Made by a program: the position numbers and the translations under genes | The notes under the pieces: generated by a model | What the model was told of the DNA's origin: nothing | The model's database searches: none | What the model saw: the letters and a program-made list of their open reading frames with translations, nothing else | NCBI GenBank assembly: GCA_001510575.1 | Contig: LNGK01000005.1 | Location: 1,681,234 to 1,745,233 of the forward strand | Reading direction: 5' to 3' | From: Knoxdaviesia capensis | Taxonomy: Eukaryota; Ascomycota; Sordariomycetes; Microascales; Gondwanamycetaceae | DNA length: 64,000 nucleotides | Shown: positions 34,485 to 44,538 of the stretch, in pieces | Numbering within the stretch: position 1 is the first letter of the stretch | Layout of the letters: every line of letters starts with the position of its first letter

Positions 34485-37400
34485 TTAGCCAAACGGCGCC
34501 GATCCCTGGGCCGTGTGGTCGGAGAAGCCCTCGAGCTCGTAGTACGCCAGGAACACGGCTTCGGCCTTGCTCCGCGTCGCCGGATCCAGCTCCGCAACAC
34601 TCGTTCCGTTGCTGTCCTTTCCGGGCACCTTGCTCTTGGTAAGGGCGCTGACGGATTGGGGTCTGTGAAGGAAGACAACGCCGTTAGTATTTGTGAAACC
34701 AACGAAAGAAAGGAGACCACAAGAAAAAGGAGAAAAGACTCACCCAAAGGTCTCGCGGTCGGTAATCAGGTACTGCTTCATTGCCTCCTTCGATCCGCAC
34801 CGCTGCAGATACTTCAGATACGCCCGCGCCATCTCGCGCTTGAGCGCCTCCGACAGCCGGCTCTTGGCCCGCGCCTCCTCAATCACGTGGCGGATGCGCC
34901 GCGACTGGTCGGCCTCGGTGGCCGGCGTCGTCGGCTGCTGCAGCTCAAACTCCAGCCACATGTCCCAAAAGACCCGGCTGTCCGCGTACCACTGCACGTT
35001 CTTAGCAAACACCGTACGCGCCTCGTCGACCGACCCCTTGGACTTCCACAGCAGGAACGCCCACTCGGCAACCAGCGCCGCCTTGGTGTACAGCCCAACC
35101 CGCGGCGCATCGATCTGGTCCTTGAGAACTGCAATGGCCGCGTCCAGGCCCGACTGCCGCAGCTCGAGCTGCGCCCACGAGACAATCACTTCGACAGTCT
35201 CGGGGAGAGTTTCGAGCACCGCGTCGTGGATCTCCCGCGCCACGTCAACCCGGCCACGGCTCTCCTCAAAGTAGGCAAACTGCAGCCGAATGCCGGTGCG
35301 GCTGATCGGGACGAACAGCGTCGACGCCCGCAGGTAAATGTTGCGGAGATCCTCTTCCTTGTCAACCTGGGCCGACATCCAGCGGGAGTACCGGAGCCAC
35401 ATCTCCTCATAGAACGCGCATGTCACCACGCAGCGCTCATACAGAGCCACAATGCGAGGGTACACGCCCTCGGCCTCTTCAAAGTCGAGGTACTTGTGCC
35501 AGTTTGCGAGCTGATGGTGCTCGAGTTCGGTGACGTGGAAGTAGGGGCGCTTGATCTCCGACTCAAACGTCCATCTCTTGGTAGTCTCAGCCTGGGTCCG
35601 CGTGAACACCTCATAGTACATGGCGTCGATCTTCGCCCGCACCTCCAGTTCGGTCTCGGACTCGCTCTTGGCGTCGGCTCCGTACGATGCAGCCTCGGCG
35701 GCCACCCCCGACGTGAACCGCGTCAGGGTCAGCTCGGGAACGAGCTCCTCCACAGGCCGCGTGGGGCACATGTTGCGGAACCGTTCGAAGTAGCGCGCAT
35801 ACTGGTGCATGGGGATAGTGATAACACGCAGAAGAATGGCGAGGATGCGGTCGGGCGACTCCTGACGCTCTTCAAACTCGATGTACTTGTCCCAGAAAGG
35901 GTGAGACAGGAAATCAAGACCTACAAAGGCTGCTCCTCGCTCGAAGAGCCTGAAAAAGAAAGACATAATGTTAGTACATCCCTCAGCCAAGACTTTCGCA
36001 TCATCACAACCAAACGAGCGCTTGTACTGCAAACCAGTAAAGACACTCAACATCGTTGAGTGTATCACTGGCCTGTTTCCAAAATGGGAGAGAGGGAGAA
36101 ATAAGCAGAAACGGGTAAAGGAGGGAGAGAGAGGGCGTTCTGGAGATACTTCGGGGATAAGTAATTGGGGAACGAGGACATCAATCATTCAAGCTGGCTG
36201 GTTAAAAGGGTAAGAGGACGCTGCAATGGCATGGCAATTTGAGCCGGCGTGGTCAACCAGATTTTGAACGGCGATCAGAGGGGGGGAAAGGGGGTTGCAA
36301 ACGGAAGTTGCACAGATGACAGGGAAAGATAAAAGTAAGAAGATTTGAACAAGCTTTGCGCACAGCGAGATCGACAGACGCGAACAGGTCTTGGGGTCGT
36401 ATATGACGCATGGCAGACGGCTCAGGCAAGGACGAAGACGAGCCCTGACTGATCAAGTTGATCCTGAGAGACGAACGAGTCGCTAGTAAGACTTTCCTTC
36501 CAACACGGTCAATTCCGGCTGGGGGATGTTCTCACCAAGTTTTAGACCCCTTTGTTGTTTTCTTGCCCACACAATGGCGGTATGGCGGATCAATGCTCTT
36601 GAGGGTGGCGAATGCGATTCTCTTGTTGGAACTTGTTGCCTTTTCGACTGAGCGATGGTGACGAGTTTGACGCGGCGCAGAAACACCCACAGAAGCTGTA
36701 TCTTCAACGTGTTTGCTCTCAAGGCAACTCGATAGACGAGAAGCCACCAGGGAAAGCTGTTCGACACGTGGTATGTACATGAAATCAAGCGTCACCCGCT
36801 AAGCGCATACAGAATACGAAAGGGGAGGGGAGGGGAGGGGAAAAGGAGAAGGGGGAGATGAGGGGGAGTTTTCCGGATCGGGAAGATAGCTCTTAGGGTT
36901 AAGGGCTGATCCTCCTGTGTATACTTACTCTCTGACGAGATGAGGTTGGTGAGTGGTTTCCATCTTGAAGCCGCAGTATTCCGTCCAAAGGTCGACCGAG
37001 TTCGTGATGCTCGCACATCCGCGTTCGTAGATCTGGAGAGAGAGAATATGGTTAGAATATATTGTCTCGGAGACTGAGGGTGGCGGGGTGTCGAATGAGG
37101 CCACTCACAATTTCAGCGGCTTCGGGGCCGGCAATATTGAACTCCTGATCGGCATACTTCTTCCAGTATCCGAAAAGAAGGGGAAACTTGAGGAGGAACT
37201 GGTCGTACGCGTTGCGAAAGGTGGCAATGGCCTGAGGGCTGGAATTGCGGTTCAGGCCATCCTGTTCGCTGGCTTGCACCAGTTTCTCCCAAGCCTCGAA
37301 ATTATCGGGGTCGGCGTCCTGGACGAAGCACATACAACACATGGTTAGATGATGCCAAAGAAGAAGCGGAACACATGTGTGTGGAGAGGAAGAGAAGAAG

Positions 37401-37534
37401 AAGAGAGTGCTCCAGGATGGAAAACATCGAGTCTCTGTATATACACTTACCACATCAGCTCGCAGCTGCTTGAGTTCGACGTTTTCGTCATCGTCAGCAG
37501 GCGGACTGCCGTATGATTCATATGATGCAGCCAT
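34485..37534 (-). CDS. PRP39: Pre-mRNA splicing factor Prp39 (U1 snRNP component)
   Basis: Five exons on the minus strand, 37534-37451, 37318-37109, 37032-36929, 35949-34744 and 34662-34485, total 593 residues. All junctions keep phase. The branch sites TCTAACC, TTCTAACC, TACTAAC and TACTAACG are visible in introns 1 to 4. The protein is made of HAT (half-a-TPR) helical repeats; recognisable segments are FEAWEKLV, YERG...SVDLWTEYC, RELFERGAAFVGLDF and HPFWDKYIEFEERQ. The family binds the U1 snRNP and helps choose 5' splice sites in the nucleus. Intron 3 is 979 nt, about ten times the others, yet the family sequence runs straight across it. The short last exon encodes the C-terminal tail ending in SAPFG. 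Exon 1 is Tyr/Ser/Asp-rich. Confidence is high for identity and slightly lower for the exact last exon. Confidence 0.9.
35950..36928 (-). other. Oversize intron 3 of PRP39 (979 nt)
   Basis: The donor is GAGTAAGTATAC at 36928, the branch TACTAAC lies near 35975, and the acceptor is TTTTTCAG ending at 35950. Twenty-odd bases inside the donor lies TTAGGGTTAAGGG on the plus strand (36896-36908). No coding exon is needed inside it. Small frames within it show no domain, and no C/D snoRNA box pair with sensible spacing was found. Confidence 0.75.
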
Positions 37535-38596
37535 AGTATTTGTATTTAAGAGGGAGCTTTCAGGTCGTTTGTGTGCAAGATAGGGAAGACAAGGGGGCCG
37601 GAAGGAGGCGCCGGTGAAAAGATGTGATCAATAGATTCTCAGGTATGTGCAGGAGGAAGAAAGGAACTCTCGGGTTAGTGATAGATAAAGTCTTAAAGGT
37701 ATCGAGTCCAAGACGGTCAAGAGAGATTTGGAAATTAACTAGAAGAAGGTAGATAATAGAGAAGCAAGATATCGTTAAGAGTGAGAGGTGATGAAGCAAG
37801 CGTGAGGTTGAAAAAGAAAAGTTGGTCTTTGGTTGACATGAAAAAAATAAAGAGGGTGGTTAAATTTGAAGAAGACATCTTACATAAGCGCAAACACGAC
37901 CCACCTTTATGTCTTATCTCGGCTATAAACCAGCTGATAAGCCTAATCGAGAAGCCAGATCTGGCAAATAAGGGTTATCCTTGAATAAGGTCCACTGAAA
38001 GGAGATTTTCTCGATAGATTAGAGAGGAGAGGGCTTGAGAGTTACAAATGGTCTGAAAGTGGCATCGTAGATAGTTTTATAAGCTGGCATATCATGTGAT
38101 TGCATCGAAGAACTTGGCCAAGGTCAGGTAGCACCATACATAGCCGATATATGAAAACTAATAAGTGGGGACAGCCTATATTACAGAGCGCAATATAGAG
38201 AGGCACAAGACAAGAACATGAAATCCGACAAAGGAACAGTTATAGCCGGGCAGTTGAAGAGAGAGGCATCCAGCGAAGTTTTCTTTCAACTAGAAATTAT
38301 GAAATTACCATAATAGCACCTCCAATGGACATTCTCTCAGCAGCTATTTCCTATTGCTCTGGTGGGCTAGGATATGCAGGTGCATACGCGACATATCCGC
38401 GCGGCTACAGGCCACTATCGCGTATGAAGATTAGTGATGTCACATTTGTACCGCGTCTCTTTTTTTTTTTCTCTTCTAACTCACTCGTTTTTTTTTGTAT
38501 GAATCGCACCCAGGACGCCGCGCACTTCCAACCCGCGCGCCTCTTATTTTCCCCTCTTGTTCTATAAAAACTGCCCCCCGGGTCGTCGCAGTTGGC
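37535..38596. promoter_or_regulatory. Divergent region between PRP39 and the hydrolase
   Basis: 1.06 kb between divergent ATGs, AT-richer than its neighbours. A T-run lies at 38459-38471. A TTCTATAAAAAC TATA-like element sits about 30 bp before the hydrolase ATG. No gene is seen. Confidence 0.5.
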
Positions 38597-40007
38597 ATGT
38601 CGGTGTCTATTTTGAGCAGAGCCCGACTGGTCGGAAGCCGGGCGTCGGCCGGCTGGGCCGTGTGCGGTGCTCGTGCGGTGCATTCGGCGGCGGCTGCGCA
38701 GGAGACGGTTCCGCTGGTGTACGAGATCCACGACCCGCCGCACGGCAAAGTCGCGGATTCGCGGCCGATTCTGTTTATGCACGGGCTGTTTGGATCGAAG
38801 AAGAATAATCGGACTGTTAGCAAGTAAGTCGAACTGGAATCCAGGGGAAGGACCTGAACACGAAGCTTCACGGGTTCGGATTGCGCCGGGAAATTTTTTT
38901 TCTTCGTTTGCAATCTAATTAGTGTCACCGCCTAGAATCCTGGCCAAGGAACTCGGCCGATCAGTGTATAATATTGTAAGTTTGCGCCTTTCGGACTGCA
39001 CCTGTGATGCACGTGTTGTAGTCGGACTGACTGAGACCACCAGGACCTGAGAAACCACGGCGAGTCGCCTCACGCACCGCGCCATGACTACGAGATCATG
39101 GCCCGTGATGTGGAAGATTTCATCAAGAACCACAAGATCTGCGATCCCACCTTGATAGGTCACTCAATGTTCGTGTCCATACCATAGACGTATTTACTAT
39201 GACTTTCCTGCTAACGGGCGTCCATAGGGGAGCCAAAACTGCCATGACTGTGGCGCTGAGATCCCCTGATGCTGTTGGCGATATCATCTCGGTGGACAAC
39301 GCGCCCCTGGATGCGGTGTTGTCGACAGATTTCGGCAAGTACATCCGCGGGATGCAGAAGATTGAAGATTCGAACGTGTCGAAGCTGTCGGATGCAGACA
39401 AGATCCTGGCGGAGGTTGAGCCGGTGAGTCCCTGATTGCCTCTGTTTCTTTCCTTTTTCTCCATTCCACTAGCCAGTCTTACTTTACGGGCTTCCAACCG
39501 TCACACTAACGCTGTCGATGTGCAGTCCGTCACCATCCGCCAATTCCTCCTGGGCAACACGTACCGCCCACCCGGGTCGACGCACATCCGGCTGCGCATC
39601 CCGCTGAAGATCCTCGCGCACAACCTGCACCAGCTGGGCGACTTCCCGTTCAAGAACCCGGACGAGGTGCGCTTCACCAAGCCGGCGCTGTTTGTGCGCG
39701 GCACCAAGAGCGCCTACGTGCCCGACGAGGTGATCCCGCTGATTGGCCGCTTCTTCCCCAAGTTCCGGCTGGTCGATGTCGATGCCGGCCATTGGCTGAT
39801 CTCCGAGAACCCGCAGCAGTTTCTGACAGGTAAGATCCAAGCTCAAGGGGAGAAAAAGACGAGACAAAAAGGGGATCCGGGACTGCAGTTGACGTGAGGG
39901 GAAGTGAGGAGAACGAAAAAGAGTTTCACCGTGGGGCCTGTGCTAACCAATGTTTTTTTTTTCCGCATCCTGCAGCTGTGCTTGAGTTTCTACGGGAGGA
40001 ACGGTGA
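38597..40007 (+). CDS. Mitochondrial-type alpha/beta hydrolase (ABHD11/IMO32-like)
   Basis: Six exons, 38597-38823, 38936-38975, 39044-39168, 39228-39423, 39526-39829 and 39976-40007, give 307 residues in phase throughout. The N-terminus is Ser/Arg/Ala-rich without acidic residues, like a mitochondrial presequence. The fold signature runs PILFMHGLFGSKKNNR (oxyanion region), then DLRNHGESPH, then the nucleophile elbow GHSMGAK with Ser130, and DAGHW with catalytic His285. The acidic member is probably the Asp of YVPDE near residue 263. This pattern matches fungal IMO32/YGR031W and animal ABHD11 proteins, mitochondrial serine hydrolases with poorly defined substrates. The DLRNHG segment is diagnostic for this subgroup. 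The two small exons (40 and 32 nt) are fixed by phase and conserved residues. Introns run 59 to 146 nt. Confidence 0.9.
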
Positions 40008-41432
40008 TTCCCGTAAGAGGGGCCCGTGACGTAGTACATGCTCTTGTGTCCTATCCTGGCTGTCTGTGGCCGTTTGCCAACGCAGCCGTGTGTTTCATTC
40101 GGTGGGAGTGTGTGTCCGCTTTTATTTTCGGTCGGCAGGCTTTCGTTTCTTGGGTTGGAAGTTACTGTATATTTTTTGTCATATAGAGAGGGGTTTGCTT
40201 TTTGTTTTTGCACTGCCCGTTCAGCCCTGGTCTCACACTTCTGAGCATGAGGACACCATATAGAGTATTAGAGAGGTGCATTGGAATATATAGAGTTATG
40301 GGGGGAAATTTCCTGCATTGCTTTCGTTGGAGCTGCATGCAACGTCCCATCAGAGATTTGGAACTCGAGTCAACAACAAAACGGAGAAAGCAAAATCTGC
40401 ACCCGCCCGCAGCGCGCGCTTATTCAAATCCCGCCAATGCAATTGAATTCTTCAACAATTTCCTTCAGCGACGCCTCTTGAAGACCCTGCATCGTGCATA
40501 AACGCATGAAAATGGAGTCAGAGTGTGCATCGGTCAGTGGTTTACGTGCCAACCAAGAAAAGCAAAAACAGGGAAAGGAAAGAGCTCCTGGCGCTTAAAA
40601 AAAGCCCCACCTTCCCGGACGCTTCGGGTTCTTATCGGCGGACGCTAGGGTTACGATTAAGAAAAATCCTTCGGTGACGATAGGGGGGAAGAAAAAAAGC
40701 ACCGCCGGTTCAGAGCGAAAAAAACTGGGACGCTAACGAGTTAGCGAATGTCAGACCACAAAAAAAAAAAAAAACCTTTGACCGCCTCCATAGCTAATAT
40801 TTTTCTAGTTCTTTCGGTGGACAGAAAAAACGAAGGGATTTGCAAAATTGTATGTAAAAGTAATATCAACATTCCCCGAATTTTACATCCCAGGAAATTG
40901 TGTGATCAGTAGGAAAAGGAGAGATCGCTATTTTTCTTCGTCCTCTGGTGCTGCTCCTTCAATTTTCTTGTGGGGCAGGTGCAACCAACACAGCGAAAAA
41001 TTCTGGGAAGGTTCAATCCTTGGCTTTATATATTTTTTCTTTTGGCAGGAAGGTCGGTCCTTGGTTGCACTTTCCATTTCCATCTCCTGTGTACACCCAC
41101 GCACAATTTACTTTTTCTCTTGGTTTTTTTTCTTCTTCCCTTCATTTTTTGACTTCCTCTTCTTCTTCTATTCTTCTCCCGTGATTCTATTGATTTTCGG
41201 TCTTCTTGACTTTTCTAGTTGGCTTCTAGTTGTTCTCTCTTCAACGGTGCCGATTCTGCTTTCTGATTCTACCTTCATTATCATTTTTTCTCTGCCTTGT
41301 TGACGAACCACCTGGTTTTTCCCTCTTCCACCTTTCCCGGAGTTAAATCCACACAGTTCCTCCAAGCCCGAAGGGGGGCCCCACGAGACGGACACAATTT
41401 CTCCAATACCTGCAAACAACCTGTCTGCCGCC
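40008..41432. other. Intergenic region (hydrolase 3' / dioxygenase 5')
   Basis: 1.4 kb. The left half is the probable hydrolase 3' UTR. A CTAGGGTTACG word lies at 40646 and an A-run at 40758-40773. Over 41000-41300 the plus strand becomes T/C-rich, as expected of the dioxygenase leader. No gene is found. Confidence 0.5.
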
Positions 41433-43701
41433 ATGAAGCGCAAGGCCTCCGAGACGCCGCTGTCTCCGGCGAAGAAGCGGTCGTCGGCCTCTTCCAGTGA
41501 GCACAAACCCCCGAGACCAGCGGCAGCCGTGGGGCTGGGATTCGCCCTAGAGTATCGGATAGTCGTACATGCTGACCCGCGCCGAACCCACACCACCCTT
41601 TTATCCAGAGCTCTCCACTGCCGAGGCCCGACAGCGCTTCCGCGACGGCTTCTTTGAGGTCGAGGTGCTGCAGTCGTACACGCAGCAGTATGCCAAGTCG
41701 GCGCCGTACAAGCACGCCGTGATCGAGGGCCTGGTGGACGACGGCCTGCTGCGCAAGGTGCGCTCGGAAATCCGCGAGAACGTGTCGTTCACCCCGAAGG
41801 AGACCGACATCTACAAGATCCACCAGTCGGGCGACCTGGCGAACCTGGACGGCCTGGACGACGCCGCCCGCGCGAAGCTGCCGTCGGTGCAGGCCCTGCG
41901 CGACGCGCTGTACTCGCAGCCGTTCCGCGACTACGTGTCGCACATCACCGGCTGCGGCCCGCTGAGCGGCAGCAAGACCGACATGGCCATCAACATCTAC
42001 ACCCCCGGCTGCTACCTGCTGTGCCACGACGACGTCATCGGCACCCGCAAGGTCAGCTACATCCTGTATCTGACCGACCCGGACAACAAGTGGAAGCCCG
42101 AGTGGGGCGGCGCGCTGCGCCTGTTCCCCGTGTCGCACCTCAAGGGCGCCCAGGGCGAGATGGCCAAGACCCCGACCCCCGACGTCGTCAAGGTCATCCC
42201 GCCCGCCTGGAACCAGCTGAGCTTCTTCGCCGTGCAGCCCGGCGAGAGCTTCCACGACGTCGAGGAGGTGTACCACGCCGACTCGCCCGAGCAGCTCGAG
42301 AAGGACGGCGGTCGCGTGCGCATGGCCATCTCCGGCTGGTTCCACATCCCGCAGGAGGGCGAGGACGGCTACGTGTCCGGGGCTGAGGAGCTGCTTACCC
42401 GCCGCAGCGGTCTGATGCAGCTGCAGGGCAACCCTGACCAGCACGACCTGCCGGCGAAGCAGGTGGTCGCTGTCGACCGGTCGCGTGCCACCGGCACCAA
42501 CGATGACGACGAGTTCACCGCCGAGGACCTCGAGTTCCTGCTCAAGTACATCTCCCCGGCCTACCTAGCCCCCGGCACGCTCGAGCAGATCTGCGATCAG
42601 TTCGACGAATCCTCCACCATCACCCTGCCCGATATCCTTTGCCCGGCCTTTGCCGCCCGCCTCCGCGCCTACGTCGAGGCCGAGGAGACCCGGCCCCTCC
42701 CCGCCGATACCCCCACCATCCAGTCGACCACCCCCTGGAAGGTCGCCCGCCCGCCGCACAAGCAACGCTTCCTCTTCCAACAACCCTCTCGCCCGGACGA
42801 GCTGCGCACCGCCCAGGAGGAGACCCTCGTGACCGAGCTGCTGGACGTGCTGCTGCCGAGCCGCCAGTTCCGCCAGTGGCTGCACCAGGCCACCGGCTGT
42901 GAGATTGAGAGCCACGACATTGTGGCCCGCCGCTTCCGCCGCGGCCTTGACTATACTTTGGCCACCGGCCATTCAGGGAAGCCCCGCCTGGAGTTGAATC
43001 TGGGCTTCACCCCTACCCCTGGCTGGGGCGACGAAGAGAACGACGACGATGACGAGGATGATGATGTTGATGATGAAGAAGAAGAAGAGGAGGATGAGGA
43101 CGACGAGGAGAACGGCACCGAAGCCAAGGGCAACGGCGAGGGCAGCTCCAAGCCAAAGGAGTCGGCCAAGAGCAGCAAGCAGAAGAAGCCATCCGCAGAA
43201 TCGAACGGCGACGCCCCCTCCACCAAGAATGGAACCGCATCCAAGCTGCACGAGAACAACAACGCCGCGGAACAGAAGAAGGGCGAGGACGCCGAGGTCG
43301 GCGGCCACGAGGTGTACATGGCCGGCGACGACGACGACGAGGACGTCGACGCCGCCGTGTACAACACCAGCTCCGACAACGACAACATCCTGTTCTTCCA
43401 GGCGGCCGCCTGGAACAAGATGACGCTCGTGCTGCGCGACAGCGGCGCCCTGCGCTTCGTCAAGTACGTCAGCCAGAGCGCCAAGGGCGATCGGTGGGAC
43501 GTGTCCGCCACCTTTGAGGTCGAGGAGCAGCCCGAGGACGACGACGACGACGACGATGACGACGGCGGCGCGAACACTGCTGCGGGCGGGCACGCCGACG
43601 AGGATGACTCTGAGGACGGGCCCGACGGCGGCGTGCCGCTCGGCGAGTCGGAGGAGGAGTTTGAGGGGTTCTCTGATGATGAGGCCAGCGAGTCCGATTA
43701 A
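41433..43701 (+). CDS. Prolyl dihydroxylase of the Ofd1/Tpa1 family (2-oxoglutarate/Fe(II))
   Basis: Two exons, 41433-41496 and 41609-43701, give 718 residues. The donor is GTGAGC, the branch TGCTGAC and the acceptor TATCCAG. The intron sets the N-terminus MKRKASETPLSPAKKR, a likely nuclear signal. An in-frame ATG at 41569 falls inside the intron. The catalytic domain has CHDD with iron ligands His161 and Asp163, a distal His in ESFHDVEEV (about 237) and the 2-oxoglutarate Arg in RMAISGWF (about 259). The flanking DIYKIHQSGDLANLDGL and GSKTDMAINIYTPG segments are typical of the family. A second, non-catalytic double-stranded beta-helix domain follows and ends in AAWNKMTLVLRDSG. Between them lies a long Asp/Glu stretch, then Lys/Ser linkers. 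Yeast Tpa1 and fission-yeast Ofd1 hydroxylate a ribosomal protein S23 proline and affect translation termination and oxygen sensing. Acidic C-terminus. Confidence 0.9.
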
Positions 43702-44538
43702 AGTCGGCTCTCCTGAGGCTCCGGCTCTTCCGGAACTCCTGGACCGGGCTTTTCTTTTTGTAAGTTTTCCTGTTTAGAAAGGCACACTATTTATCTGCCA
43801 TGCCGGGGTGTTCCTTTTCTGTTTCATGTTTTGTAGATGGACCGATCAGTTCAAAAGACCAAAAGCAATGTTTAGTTACAAGCGGGTTTTAGTATCTTTG
43901 AATTATTTTTAATTGAAAAAATCAACAACGTAATAAAAGGGACATACTCTTTGTCGTCATCCTCAGTCATTCCTTCCTTCCGTGATGCCATGATCTTTAC
44001 ACATACACACACGTGCATAGTCACATGCTTCCTGGCTAGATAGATGATGTAGACCGAAGTCTGAGATTATATGAGAAGATACTCTCGAATCCGCTCCGCA
44101 GATTCTCGCCGTGTATTATCCAGTCCAAGGCTATCCCGCCTATTCTAGGTTTGTGGTGCTTTCTAAGGGCACGCAGCCGGAGGTTCTAGTTCAGCTATCC
44201 AAAAGTTAAGATCGCACACAAACTCCTATAAAACTCCCCCGCACAGAAATGATGTAAGTGTAAATGAACCTCGTAAACCTCGGATACAATAAGAAGTCAA
44301 TCATGATGCTGCTGCCGAATTATAGGTAAGCAGGTTCTCGCCCCAGAACACCCAAAAACATCAGAAACAAAAACTCATTGCTGGAAATGGGTGGTATATG
44401 ACGACCATGAAGATGAATGAGAAATGAAACAAAAATAAGAAAAAAAGAGGCAAGAAATAAGACGCTGTGCAAGATGCATGTTGAAAATAAATAAAATCAA
44501 AGAATCAAGTGTAGATATGGGAGATCTACTCATTAGAT
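43702..44538. other. Convergent 3' intergenic region
   Basis: 837 bp between the stop codons of the dioxygenase and the endopolyphosphatase. It is AT-rich with several A-runs and AATAAA-like words, as expected for two facing 3' UTRs. No gene is seen. Confidence 0.6.

Noticed and set aside
35979..36010. C/D box snoRNA in the PRP39 intron (GTGATGA and CTGA words on the minus strand)
   Set aside because: The boxes are about 25 nt apart, with no terminal stem and no room for a guide of normal length.
36253..36788. Small minus-strand genes nested in the long PRP39 intron
   Set aside because: Frames of 67-101 codons without domain, codon bias or own splice signals; chance frames of this size are common.
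41569..41571. ATG as start of the Ofd1/Tpa1 protein
   Set aside because: It overlaps the TGCTGAC branch site of an intron whose splicing restores a conserved-looking N-terminus from the ATG at 41433 in correct phase.
41281..42444. 387-codon minus-strand frame opposite the Ofd1/Tpa1 gene
   Set aside because: Antisense shadow with no domain; the plus strand has catalytic motifs.
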